Made by a program: the position numbers and the translations under genes
Part shown: positions 44,929-55,860 of the stretch, piece after piece
Position numbering within the stretch: position 1 is the stretch's first letter
How the letters are laid out: each line of letters starts with the position of its first letter
Assembly (NCBI GenBank): GCA_977006965.1
Contig: OZ345354.1
Location: 620,001-684,000 of the forward strand
Origin: Phymatolithon calcareum
Lineage: Eukaryota > Rhodophyta > Florideophyceae > Hapalidiales
Direction: 5' to 3'
Length of the DNA: 64,000 bases
Notes under the pieces: generated by a model
Seen by the model: only the letters and a program-made list of their open reading frames with translations
Databases searched by the model: none
What the model was told of the DNA's origin: nothing

Positions 44929-45790
44929 CGGAGACTTTCAGGATACAGTACATGTGTAGTCTCTTGATATATGAAGAATTGGGACACACCTGAGGCGACG
45001 GTGGAAAGGCGAATATAGGAAAAACGACGAAGGCGCCGCGATGGAGACCACGGAATAGCAGATTTGAACGGGGTCTGCAGGTTCCCTCTTATGCTTGGTA
45101 GACATTCCAAATACCAGTAGACCCTGCTCAATAAAGACATTGTCTTCACCGAAGAAGGTCTGGCTGTTGTAGACTACTCGCCGGTCAGGATATGACCTAC
45201 GATATTACTATCTGGTACTTGGTTTCTGAAAAGGAAAGAAAGTACGACTTAGCGAGACTTGGAATCCGTTCTACCTGTTCGGCTTGTTGTCCCTCAGCCT
45301 GCCGAGGTGTCTACTCCGGAGCAAAAACAAATTCTGAACTCGTTTCGTTCCTGAAAATTGAATCCATGCAGCCTTCTCGCTTTGACTGCTCGCGTCAGCG
45401 AAAGGGATGGTGACTTGCTCATCAATGATTCGCTAACGCGCGAAGCATCTTCTTATTTGCGGAACCATTTTTACAAATGGATCCGGCAACAGAGCACTAA
45501 TTAACAGTGAGGATGCCATGGCATTGTTAATGCTTTCGCATACAGGGGGGGTCGCTCTATAGTGCCGGGTTATATAGTGCCACCCATTTTGGGCTGGCAC
45601 GATTATCATATCAAAGACACAGGCTGTGGCTGCTTACAGGGCATTCCTGGCCGCCATTCTCCTCTTCGTCTCCTCAGCTCACCATCTTCACGCCGCTGAC
45701 AGTGATGGGGCACCCAGGGCAGAAGAGAACGCGGCTGACGCTTTAACAAAAGCTTGAAGCACTTCGCATGCTGTCAGCGACGTCATCGAG

Positions 45791-46231
45791 ATGTTGCGTA
45801 AATTGAAAGTCAGTTTACCGAGTGACGACATCCTGAGAGCTGAAATCGATGATGACGTCAGACACGAGGATGTGGAGCATTGGTTTGAGGTTGAAGATGA
45901 TACAGACGTTCAAGAGGCGTTCGTTTCCGATGTTTCGGATATATTGGAGGAGGTTGTAGCCCAAAGCCCAATAGAAGCTGACAATGAAAGCGAAGGCGAA
46001 GAAGTTTCTACGGTTATCGCATCTCCCCCAGCTCTCACTGAGCTGCATACCATGTTTCGCCCTCTCCAAGAGTCCGCGTTTTTGTGTAACCTTCCTGACG
46101 CTAGTAGTCATCTTCAACGAGCATTTCGGGTATTCATAGACGCTATCCGTAAGCAGAACAATGAGAAGCAGAGACAGCTACTTGTCTCAGAGATGTTCAA
46201 CAAGCGTTCTGAAGATAAAACACGCCAGTAA
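45791..46231 (+). pseudogene. Probable C-terminal remnant of pogo-like transposase
   Basis: 146 codons, very acidic in the middle (DDDVRHEDVEHWFEVEDD), then a helical stretch ending AFRVFIDAIRKQNNEKQRQ. Acidic linker plus short C-terminal helices is typical of the tail of pogo/Tigger transposases. No DDE core is present. It could be an unrelated captured frame. Confidence 0.4.
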
Positions 46232-46295
46232 AATCGTTCTCCCCGTTCTCCGTACAACTTCTTTGGGGGTCACGGCAAACAGGCTTACAGTAGTT

Positions 46296-48208
46296 TTTTT
46301 TGAATTTTGAATTTATTAAACGCCCTCAGAAACACTCATAAGACTGCTGGGAGTACGCAATGCACTTAACGCCCTGGACAGAAGACGTACAAAATGCCGT
46401 CAAGGAAGTAGAAGCAACATTCTTCAATCAAGTATTCGGGCCACTGGCCCGAGGAAGGACGGATAGGCTCCGTCTCCTGTGCCGGATCCAGGCGGCCGCA
46501 CATCGACGAGAAATGTTGGCCTTCAAAATGCTGAGAAGGAACAAGGCGAAAGAACGTATGTATTCAAAGGAAGTGCCAGAAATAAGAAACAACGATGAAT
46601 GGCAGTACACGAAGAAAGATATCGCCGCGATGGAGACCAGAGAGCCGTTCGGTGAAGCGGTAAAGCATATCCAAGCAAACCAATCGTCGCAAGCACTTCG
46701 ATCGAAATTTCTGGATATGGAAGGAGACCGCCTAGAATCGAAGCGGAAAAGAAAGATACCATACGACAAAACAAGAGAATTGCCAGCAATCCTCAAGTTC
46801 CCCAAGGTGAAGCACAGACAACTCGCACTGCAGTATGCCTGTGGCAGATTCCCACAGGTGTCAACAACAAGTATGACTGAAGAATTCGGCACCAGAGCCA
46901 GAGAGCATATGGAGACCCTTGAACGCACGCTAGCAGGTTACGAACTCGAAGGAGAAAAACGACTGGAAACAGAAAAGGCGCTAGATGAGCTCTTACTATT
47001 TAGCAAGACACTCATAGAACGCATAGAGAACGAAGAAGGCCTGTATTAATCCGCAGAATGCAAGGCAAAAAGTGGTCGAGTCCAAGCACCAACAATCCCG
47101 TAGAGGACTGAGATAGGACTACTTTGAGTTCTAAGTTTTCCCGTCTGCGATTCTAGTGGACGTTTTGTGAGCTACACAAAGGTAGGTAGCACCAGAGGAA
47201 GCCTTGCCCATATCTTCGGAAGTCTGTGGGGCTTTTAAATAAACTTGAAAGGAAAAAAAAACTCATAAGACTGCAAGGGAGATGCGTTTCAGATGCTACT
47301 ACCTTGGTAGCTCCGTTACTCTGTTAAAGCCCGCAAAAGCTCGTTGCTATCGTCGCAGCCCTAGCTGCAAGAACCCTCCTTCAGAGAAGGTGGAGGGAAA
47401 AGCTTAGAGTCCACTTGTCCTGTTCGTAGGAATCTCAGCGTCGCCGTTCTATTTTGTCTTGGTCTATTCCATGTCGTCATAAAAGACGATTGTGAGGAAT
47501 AGTACTTTGTCAAGTGCCTTTTCAGTCTCACTAGTCTCCTCTTCTGTTAGTCGATATCTTTGAAGGTACACTTCGAGCTTGTTCATGAGAGTTGGTACGA
47601 TTTCACCGAATTTGTCTTCCAGAAGTGTGGTACTCAATGGGGGAAAACGTCCGAATGCCCATTTAATCGCCAATTGGCGGTGACGTGCTTTCGGTAGTCT
47701 GATGATGGCGGGAGTAGACCCGGGAATATCATAAGGAATTTTCCTCTTTCTGCTCGCCTCCAAGCCGTCTCCTTCGTCTTTAAAGAGCAGGTCCCTCAAC
47801 GATTTTGCTGAAACTCGCTGCTTAAGATAGGTTAGTGCCGTCTCGAATAGGTCGTGATGTACCATTGATGATATGTCACGACACACCCATTGCAATTCCT
47901 CAACGTCTCTTTCCTCTCTTGGGACTGCGAGCAAGCCCATTTTCCTTGTTCTGGCTCGTTCAAGCATTCGTAACGCTAGAACTAGTCTTCTGTCTTCCGC
48001 ATTATGTATGCGACAGAGAAGACGAAGTCTCGCGTGTCGATTTTTTGCGATTGGACCAAATACTTGTCCGAAAAAAGTCTTCTCCACGTCTGCAGTAGCT
48101 GTTTGAACTCTTGTCGTCCATGGCGGCAGGTGCATGGCATATTCCCATCTTGGCTGTATCAAGGCCTTGTACATCTTGATTGCTTTTAAGGGGCTGAGTC
48201 CCCGGGCT
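46296..48208 (-). mobile_element. 5'-truncated LINE inserted in the pogo-like element
   Basis: Target duplication AGGCTTACAGTAG (46283-46295 and 48209-48221). The plus-strand T-run right after the left duplication is the poly(A) tail of a minus-strand element. Coding 48208-47464 holds the region after RT: YAMHLPPWTTRVQ, RLRLLCRIHNAEDRRLVLAL, SRKRKIPYDIPGSTPAI and HRQLAIKWAFGRFP. Interrupted by the plus-strand LINE at 46348-47260. Confidence 0.85.
46348..47260 (+). mobile_element. 5'-truncated LINE nested in another LINE
   Basis: 14-bp target duplication ACTCATAAGACTGC (46334-46347 and 47261-47274) and a terminal A-run. The ORF to 47049 (YAMHLTPWTEDVQNA, RLRLLCRIQAAAHRREML, SKRKRKIPYDKTRELPAIL, HRQLALQYACGRFPQ) is the same domain and family as its host but clearly diverged, so the two are different subfamily members. 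Confidence 0.88.
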
Positions 48209-48407
48209 AGGCTTACAGTAGTGCGAAACAGTCCCTCAAATTTCATGTAGTGCGGAACCTAAAGAGTGCGTATTTTTTAGTCTGATTCTATGTGGCACTA
48301 TATAGCAACCCCCCCTGTATACTCTTTCGTAGCTCCGTGCATTGTTTCCATATGTTGTATCATAGGTTGAGTTGCACCTTTCTGCATGCAGCAAAACTGT
48401 CGAAGTC

Positions 48408-48417
48408 TATATATTCC
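48408..48417 (+). promoter_or_regulatory. Candidate TATA box of receptor-like gene B
   Basis: TATATATTCC, 101 bp before the ATG at 48509; conserved with copies A and C. It lies only 91 bp right of the pogo-like insertion, so this copy has lost most upstream sequence shared by the others. Confidence 0.35.
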
Positions 48418-48508
48418 GGAACATTGTGCTCTTTGCGTCATAGCAATGAAAGTGGATGTCGGCCCGATTTATGTCGCAGAAACTCGTGATTTCAATTTCA
48501 GACCACCG

Positions 48509-50325
48509 ATGGGTGCCCTTGTCCTTCAACTCGCTCTTACCGTCTGTTTTTTATCGCACTCATTCGGGATGAATACATCCCACCCTAGCAACTCAAAATC
48601 CTCTCAATGCCTGACTCGCTTTCGCACCAACGAATCTCATTTCAGACCTTGTACGACGAAACTCTGCTTTCTCTTCATATCACAGATACCGGTGAGTGTG
48701 GACGCAGCCACTTTTTCTTTATACAGTATCACCAAAGAGTTTTACTAACATGCATATTCTCCTTTGCAGTATATCATGCTGGATTCGCGCATGAAAGCCG
48801 AGAACAACCAGACTCTCTTCCGTTGTAAGGACCGCCGAATGCACTTTCCAGATCTTCGTGGTATTACATTTGATGTAAAAGACACTGTGACTGCATTAGA
48901 CGATGCGCTCTGCGTTTACGCCGGTAACGAGTGTACCTTCGATGACATGATGAACTTTATATCGGAACATTCCGACCCTGCGGCTGGATACAGATTCGGA
49001 GTCTCTAGCATGATGTTCATACTTCCTCACCGGATATCACCAACCTCGATACCAACCGTCCCGATATTAGAAGGAAGAATGGTCCTTCTTGGACCTCGAA
49101 GGAAGCCCCCGCGGAGGAAGGATACATTCCGAGGTATAGTTTTGCCTTTCGCGCCCGATGCCTGGCTCTCTATTGTCGGCCTTGTGCTTATGTTTTCCTT
49201 TCTCGGGTTACTGATTGCCTGCGGATTCCAAGGGCCATTCTATTTCCGAGGCATTGCTGGAATCTTGGTCGGCGATCAACCGATAAGGTTGCCGAGAATT
49301 CCAGAAGACGTCGTTAGACTTACACGCCAATTACAAGAGGACATTCGACGAGCGAACAGACTGTCCATCAGGACTCTGGTAACAGCGATCAAGATTTTCG
49401 TGGCAATCACGATTCTATTCTACGAAATTGCCGTCGTGTACTACATATTCGAACAACGGGCGCGGACCGAAGTTATTGACGTACAAGGACTAACGACATC
49501 CGAATTGGAAAAATATATTGTCCTTGGCGATAGTGCTCAAGAGTTTGTTTTTCGCAAAAGTGGTATGTTTTATCACTTGTCTCGAAGTGTGGAAATCTTG
49601 TTTAAGCATTTCAGCAAACTAACCTTAACGGTTTGTGCCTCTGTCTGTATAGTGGATCCTGATGGGAAGTGGAATACTACTTATTTCCCATGGAATCGCT
49701 GCAAGGACTTGAACGACTGGTAAGTCTGCTTCTCACTTTCCTTACGACATCTTGCTCACACGTCGAAACTATTTTAACAACTTTGTTTATCCTTCGTATG
49801 TGCAGTTTTAAAAAAGTCCTGAACAAGAGCCATCCTGCTGAGTTGATGGTGGCTTACGCTGTAAGTGGACGGTCAGCCTCGGCACAGCATTCCCTCTACA
49901 CCGGACTGACATTTTTATGTACCCCTCGTTTCTTCATATAGTTTGCGGCGCGGTACAATCTGAAACGACTGAATGCGTGTGACAAATTGGTGGTTTACGA
50001 AACCAAAAGACCTCTCTCAAAGTACAACGCAGTGTGGTATGTGAATGGAAATGTGCCCGTAAAGCTCCGCAACAGAGTCGATCGTTCAATAGTTATATTG
50101 CGACTGGAGGACAAAATGCGAGCGATAATGGAGAGAGTGGTGGATGAGTCTGCTACTTTGCATTGCGGTAAGCCGGCGCATAGGATCGGTGTGGACTTTT
50201 TGGGGCCGCTGTTCGGCGTCGTGTTAGGGCCTTTCGTCTTCGTTGTGTTTTTAGCACTCGTGTGGGAGTGGACCAGTCGCTGTAGAATGCAGAATCGCAT
50301 TAGGGAATTCGAGGATGAAGCATAA
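48509..50325 (+). CDS. Ionotropic glutamate receptor-like membrane protein, copy B (intact)
   Basis: Exons 48509-48691, 48770-49719, 49806-49860 and 49942-50325; exon lengths 183, 950, 55 and 384 are identical to copy A, and all junctions are GT-AG. Product 523 residues. It is the most diverged family member (for example ECTFDDMMNFIS for ECSFDGMIDFIS, and VLGDSAQEFVF for VVGGGAQEFLF), yet no stop, frameshift or splice defect is present and most changes are conservative. Signal peptide, M1, pore-loop-like segment FRGIAGILVGDQPIRLPR, M3, S2-like region, the CIVDPDGKW ... WNRC segment and M4 are all kept. Long open retention in a transposon-ridden block suggests selection, at least in the past. 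Confidence 0.6.
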
Positions 50326-50427
50326 ATCGACGCACTTTGTAGTTCGCTGTCCGCGCTGAGTCATCATGGCAGGCCTTTTTTCAAAATGACATGGCAGTGT
50401 CATGCCATTTACTAAAAACCACCTGGC

Positions 50428-50464
50428 TACTGCGCCGCTCGTTGATTGATTAATCAAATTCATT
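50428..50464 (+). repeat. 37-bp direct repeat, right copy
   Basis: Partner of 40531-40567 with three mismatches. It lies 103 bp after the stop codon of receptor-like gene B. Confidence 0.8.
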
Positions 50465-50720
50465 AATAATCAAATGCACATATAGGCGTGCGACATGTGG
50501 GGGTTGTGCACCGGCTGCGAGGGTTGACATTAGCCCGAGGGCATGATATTCAACCGAGGCGCAGCCGAGGTCCGAATATCATGGCCTGAGGGCGATTGTC
50601 ATCCCGAGAGTACGGTGCACAACACGCTTGTCAACCGGCTGAGAAACAAGTGGAAAATAAGGATTTCGTACGAGTGTCCTATCTTGATTGCTCTATGTCA
50701 TCCCTAGTAGGGATGACATA
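50465..50720. other. Short spacer with palindrome
   Basis: No gene. ATGTCATCCCT-AGT-AGGGATGACAT is a palindrome directly before the left TIR of the Tigger-like element and ends in its TA target. Confidence 0.5.
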
Positions 50721-51998
50721 CAGTCAACCCTCGATAACTGGATAGCTCCTGTCGGGAGGTCAGAAATCCAGATATCGAGAATATTCTAGGTGTGAATTTA
50801 TATCATATCGCAGAAACTACACGTGTACCTCAGTTTCTACAGACTACAAATTCTATGAAAGAAATCGCTCGGAACTGCAGCATCACTGAAAGATCTGGGT
50901 GACACCGATGTATCAGTGGATACCTAGGTGTACGCAGCTGCGTAAATGTTGCGCCTGCTCTGAACCAACTGCGGCAAAAGCTTGCAGCGGGTAAGGTTGG
51001 AGAATCTGACGAGCGGTCAGTTGGTATCGCACTTTTGGACACACTCACAGAAGTCCCAAACCCGCGGTCAGAGTTGGGAATATAGACGCCGTTGACAGCA
51101 ACAGGCTTTACGCAGTGCATGTAGGGGAGATAGTCCCACCGGATGATACAAAGATAAGCCGGAAAAGCCTGGAGCGCTTTTTGCAGATGGCGACAGACCG
51201 ACCGGAAAAGTCACGAACGTAGATGGAGGCCCCGCCGATAACAGCGATACAGCGGGGGTTGCGCGGGCCAAGTGCGGCGGGAGGTAGCTGATATTGATAT
51301 GCTGAATGCGGCGATTGATACTGATATACTTCCTGACGCTGAAAATCCGGGTGACAAAGAATATGCTGGCGAAGGAATTGTAGAAATCCTCACAGTTGTA
51401 GTTGCGTATGGGACGGCACTGACGAGATTGGGTTTGTCATGACTTCAGACGGCTGCAGGGGCGCACGTGCAGTTGTAAAGAGCTGGGTCGCTGATGTCTT
51501 TGCAGAAATCCCCATACGCAGATTATGTGGTAGTTAAGATCATGTTCGACGGCACTGTCGGGATTGGGATTGCTGCCGATATGGATGGCTGCGTGCTGGC
51601 GCAGTGCCAACAGTCCCTGTAGACGTGGTTGGTAATAAGATGCTCACACACTCGAGAACTCTTACAGATTTCGGGCCGCCATAGAGATGGAGGGCTTAGA
51701 AAGCACAGTCCGCGGATGGATGATCTGCGCTCACTTCATTTCTCGTTATGATGGCATTCAGCCTTGTGGACATAAGTGCAGACGCGTAGAATATGCTCCG
51801 TGCCACTTACTCAAAAGATTTATAAAATTTAAGGTAGGCGCCGTGCCACCGCCGTGAGGATATTCTTCTACGTGAGTATTCTGAATATCTTAAAATTTCG
51901 ATAAATGTTTTGGGGTTTACAGTATTCGTGGACGCACGCAATATTCTGAAAACTGAGGATATACGCTTAAAGAGGATCCAGTTATCGAGGGTTGACTG
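50721..51998. mobile_element. Tigger/pogo-like DNA transposon remnant
   Basis: A perfect 23-bp TIR (50721-50743 and 51976-51998, starting CAGTCAACCCTCGATAAC) flanked by TA on each side (50719-50720 and 51999-52000). At 1278 bp it lacks a complete transposase; only broken frames occur, for example ADIDMLNAAIDTDILPDAE near 51290. TIR and subterminal sequence relate it to the MITE at 26331 and 55303, for which it may be the parent type. Confidence 0.85.
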
Positions 51999-53036
51999 TA
52001 GAAGCAATCAGTTGCAAGAGGAAGCCGATGTCTACCCCCTCAGCCGGTTGACAACTGATAAACTTAGAGGCACACGCTCAGCTCACTGTCCGCGGCCGAT
52101 TCAACATACCCAAGAGATCACAAGACCGACATTGAAGTATTGGTCTTGAAAATGAGGAACTCAATGGTGTAGTATGTAAGCAGTTCAAGCGAAAAGCAAT
52201 TTGGGAAGGGTCGAGTCTATGGCCCGTTGGCTCCGGTCCCTAAAGACTATGGGAACCGTTTTGAAACCGAAGATGTTTCACAGAAATGTTGGGTGGCCAC
52301 TGAATTTAATGAAGTGTCGCGCCTATCCGATTAAGTACCCATTGCCCTCCGCCTTTCAGACTGTAATGCAGGAACTTACCGAAGGCTCATCTTCAACTTG
52401 GGGCGCACCACACAAACGCAGAGATCAAACATACCGTACAACGACCGCCTCATTTCGGAACACCGTCCTACCGTTGCTCAAATTGTCAGCCGTTGACTGA
52501 AAGCAATGCAACCAAATAGCACAAACAATAGCTCTAAGTTCCCCTACCTCTAGAGAAGGGGGCTGTCATGATGGCAATAACGCATCGACGAAGTGTGGTA
52601 GGGCTCTAACAAAAACATGGATTGCTGTAGTTTCCTCTAGACAACTTTACTTAGAGCTGGTGGCGGTTCTATTGGCAACGGGTTAGAACTCTTTTCTAGC
52701 TCGGGACAATTCTCTCTCTAAGTGGGACAGGCTAAGCCAGGTTCCGAAGGTGCATATTCGAGGAACAGGGGAACCGTGGAAAGAATATACTAGGACTAGG
52801 TTTAAGGATTTGCCTCGAAACGGAGCGGCGCATTACGCGCGGATATCACAGATCGGGTAACAGCGACTCCTGGACTTTGTTTTCACCTGCGGGGTACTCA
52901 ATGTGACAGCTGGCGAAACACCACAGGGCGTGAGACAAGATTGCCCACCACTTCATCAAAAGGGGAAGCAGGGAATGGATGAGAGTGGATGCGTGACGTC
53001 AAAGAAAATATCGACAATATTCTTCTATCAAGCTTC
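51999..53036. other. Unassigned spacer left of duplication breakpoint
   Basis: About 1 kb with no recognisable gene, repeat or transposon terminus. The breakpoint of the segmental duplication is at 53037, with no extended homology to the left copy immediately before it. Confidence 0.45.
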
Positions 53037-53982
53037 GCAGAATTTCTGTTTATTGTCGAAAAGCTTCGGGCGCAATTTGGGAGCACTGTCCTTATGGCAT
53101 CCAAAGGTGCTGAGAAAGGCAAAGCAACTGCAGCAGATGTCATCGAAATGGTGATAGAATTAACGGACTACAAAACCTACTTGGAGAAGAGGTCATTGTC
53201 CGCAGGCACAAAAGAAATCAACAAGTTTGAAGAGAGATGGCGGAATATTGAAGAATTGGAAGCGGCAGCTTCTCGATATTCAACCCTTACAGAATTTATG
53301 GAAAGCGTTTCTCTGTTGAGTAAGCCGGCAGACAGTGAAGCAGAGGAGGACCCCGCCTCTGAGCGTCGGCAACCGCAAGCCGTTTCGTTGATGACTATGC
53401 ATGCTGGCAAAGGATTAGAATTCACTGCTGTGTTCATTACAGGAGTCGAGGACGGACTTCTTCCCATGATGAGGCGCGGCTCAGAAGACGATGAAGCTGA
53501 AAACATTGCGGAAGAACGACGACTTGCGTATGTTGCGATGACTCGTGCCAAGCAATATTTGACATTGTCTTGGCGTGCTCGCAGTCTTGTGTTTGCGACT
53601 GTGAAAGGACCCTACTGGCGTGATTCGAAGCCGTCTCGATTTTTACAAGTTATTCCAGGTAGTCTCGTGAAGCAAGCAGAATATCCTGCTCCACGAATAG
53701 GGGGCCGTCTTTCCAGAAGGCTATCTGAGGAGGTACAAAATGTTCGAACGGCGACTCAGTGGCACGTCGGTGATAGTGTTCGATGTGCGAAACACGGCCG
53801 GGGAACAATAGTCACGAAGGGAGAACAAGCTACCGGCGGTAGCTTGTTCTCCCTTCGTGACTATTCCTACCGCTCTTGAAGGTGCCGCTGTGGAAGTTCT
53901 GTTCGCTGACGGCAAGCGTCATTTTGTAGACCCGACATTGAGTTCATTGGAACTTCTGTACTCCCCGGCATCGGCCAAGTAA
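53037..53982 (+). pseudogene. UvrD-type helicase, 3' fragment
   Basis: Copy of the last third of the helicase gene, including motifs V and VI (MTMHAGKGLEFTAVFITG, AYVAMTRAKQ), joined to unrelated upstream sequence. It has no Walker A or motif II. A 37-bp insertion near 53832 shifts the frame so the ancestral C terminus is lost. An open frame from 52989 exists, but a lone 2B/2A-domain fragment would have no helicase activity. Confidence 0.92.
53807..53865. repeat. 28-bp-arm hairpin created by insertion
   Basis: Arms 53807-53834 and 53838-53865 are exact reverse complements around the loop GGC. The left arm is original helicase sequence (present at 24870-24897 with one change); the right arm and loop are absent from the intact gene. 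The inserted DNA is therefore an inverted copy of its neighbour. Confidence 0.93.
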
Positions 53983-54015
53983 AAGAGGAAACAATGCACA
54001 TTGTGAAGCGGCTTC

Positions 54016-54987
54016 TCACTTGCTAGACTTAGCGATAGTGCGAAACAATTTAAGGTCTTTCCGTCTTTTGCCCGAAAGGTTTCGCTTCTGCCAGTTGCTC
54101 TTCCTCAACTTAACGGGACGACTTCCAGCGTACTTCCCATTCATTTCCTTGAGTGCTGCAACCATGTCTTCACCACTAGCAAAGCTGACAAATCCATAAC
54201 CGCGGCACTTTCCCGAGTTCTTGTCCTTGACAATACGAGCCATGTTGAAACTTTTGTACTTTCCAAATGCATCGACTAGCTCGTGCTCAGCAGCGTCAGG
54301 GGCAAGGTCGCCAACAAAAATACGGAAGTCATTTTCAGGCCATTCGTTCAGTGTTTCATCAACCCACACTTCCCCAGCCGCCATTCGTTTCACAGGACGC
54401 TTTTGGGAAGCACCAGCCTTGGTGATTGTGCTCGGTTGTATTCCAGGACCAACTGGACCGATCAACGTCTGAGACAAATGCTGCTGCACGCTAGGTCCAA
54501 TCTGAGGCTGGCCGTTGGCCGAAGTTATCGCAGCCAGATCGAGAGTTGACGGTTTGACCGTTTTCCATTCCCATCGTGCGCCGTTCCATACCCACTTTCC
54601 TTGCGGAGTTGCACTTGCTACATTGCCGAGGACTCCAGTAGAACCTGCGACGCATTTGGCAGCTCCCTTTTTCTGCTCCCCTTGCTCGGATATTGCAAGA
54701 GCTTCTGTTCTGAGAGCCGCAGCGGCATTTTGCTCCTGCAAGTCGCGCTCGAGCAAATTTTGTTGCCATGCTGGAAGTGCGTTCACAGTCGCAGCAGCTT
54801 CTGCGGCTACAACCACGGCTTCCGACGCTTGTGTATGTCCGTTGGGTTCAGGGGCTTGAGCGTTGCATGAATCCTTCCCGTTTGCATTTTTTTCGTTTGC
54901 AGATATGCCGTTCGCTATGGCGTCCAGCTCTTGCTGCAGGCGGTCAAACTCCTCATCGAGATCCGCAGCTTCCGTTGGACTGCTCAT
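54016..54987 (-). CDS. RBM42-like RNA-binding protein (copy 2)
   Basis: Same length and structure as the gene at 25044-26015, start MSSPTEAADLDEEFD at 54987, 323 residues, no stop or frameshift. Changes include Pro to Ala in NAQAPE, Glu to Lys in GAAKCVAG, GVLGNVASATP for GVAGNVANATP, and Val to Ala in the normally conserved KYVGSRP of the RRM. Its downstream neighbour is the helicase pseudogene instead of the functional gene. Both upstream flanks are duplicated, so it may be transcribed. Confidence 0.82.
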   Translation of the reverse strand: MSSPTEAADLDEEFDRLQQELDAIANGISANEKNANGKDSCNAQAPEPNGHTQASEAVVVAAEAAATVNALPAWQQNLLERDLQEQNAAAALRTEALAISEQGEQKKGAAKCVAGSTGVLGNVASATPQGKWVWNGARWEWKTVKPSTLDLAAITSANGQPQIGPSVQQHLSQTLIGPVGPGIQPSTITKAGASQKRPVKRMAAGEVWVDETLNEWPENDFRIFVGDLAPDAAEHELVDAFGKYKSFNMARIVKDKNSGKCRGYGFVSFASGEDMVAALKEMNGKYAGSRPVKLRKSNWQKRNLSGKRRKDLKLFRTIAKSSK

Positions 54988-55302
54988 TGTGAAGCAGAAA
55001 ATGAAGAAGAGAGTTGAGATTGACAAACTGAACACAGGAGACGCCTTGCAAAGACGCTTAATTGAGTGTGCAACTTACCTATTGTGTCCGTGTTGTTTCG
55101 ACTGCCAGTACGATAGAGGGCAAGCGATATACGACAACCAACAATCTGAATTAGACCAAACCCTGAATCTTATTAGGTATGTTAAGGCAAGAATTGGGTA
55201 ATCACTTATTATACCCTCAGACATGCCCCAAGTTTGAGAACATGGACTCTAGAATAATATAGTCTTTCAGGCACCACTCATCAGAGTGCTTTTATGATTA
55301 TA

Positions 55303-55779
55303 CAGACAGGCCTCGATAAATGCATGGGCAATGTGAGAAGTTCCAGAATTCTCAAATAGAGGATATTCTGAAATCGAATTTGAATCATAAGACCATCATA
55401 ACACATGTACGATACCTGTACGCTGAAAAATAGAGATTCTCAATTGCTTCATGGATGCATGAAGCAATTGAGAATGCTCTTTAGAAAGAGCGTTAGTAAA
55501 TTTCTTGTGTCTCAGGGCCTGTGCATGCCTATTCGCGCTTAAGCATACCTTGTACAAGGTATCCTTTTCTACCTGGCAGATGAATGTAATATAAGATGTT
55601 AATATAACCGAAATTTACGATAGACCTCGTGATCTCTACCAAGAAGTAATCTGCAAATCGAGTATTCCACAAACCTTCAACTTTGGTTTAATTTATGAGA
55701 GTACCGTATTCGTGGAGCACATGTGCATGCTGAAAATCAAGGATACCAAAAAGAGGTCCCAGTTATCGAGGACTGACTG
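55303..55779. mobile_element. Pogo-type MITE (copy 2)
   Basis: Duplicate of 26331-26820 with TA flanks (55301-55302 and 55780-55781), 477 bp. Its internal hairpin (55436-55452 with 55459-55475, 17-bp arms, loop GGATGC) is perfect here but has a mismatch in copy 1. The 18-bp palindrome ATACCTTGTACAAGGTAT is at 55545-55562. Confidence 0.7.
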
Positions 55780-55860
55780 TATTGCACATATTACAATCAG
55801 TACAGGGAGTTTCAGGGAGGAAGAACGAGATTGTCCTCGACGAAATTGTCTGGCTGTGAA

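Larger units (their letters stand above)
45543..48317 (+). mobile_element. Pogo-like DNA transposon with nested LINEs
   Basis: TIRs of about 25 bp: left CAGGGGGGGTCGCTCTATAG, right (inverted) CAGGGGGGGTTGCTATATAG, flanked by TA (45541-45542 and 48318-48319). The left subterminal region repeats TATAGTGCC. Removing it restores the sequence seen in the other two block copies. The original element was only about 850 bp because 46296-48221 is a later LINE insertion with its own target duplication. TA duplication and CAG termini suggest Tc1/mariner/pogo. Confidence 0.82.
40568..50427. repeat. Middle, diverged copy of the receptor-gene block (with nested insertions)
   Basis: After removing insertions (MULE, LINE pieces, pogo-like element) this block aligns with about 27480-31490 and 56450-60830: gypsy integrase-region remnant, conserved upstream block, receptor-like gene. 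It is more diverged than the other two are from each other. It begins inside gypsy pol and ends soon after the gene, unlike the other copies. Confidence 0.75.

Noticed and set aside
46428-46928. Minus-strand 166-codon ORF
   Set aside because: Antisense shadow of the plus-strand LINE coding region at 46360-47049.
52989-53879. A shortened functional helicase gene
   Set aside because: It lacks Walker A and motif II, begins in unrelated sequence and is frameshifted by the palindromic insertion.
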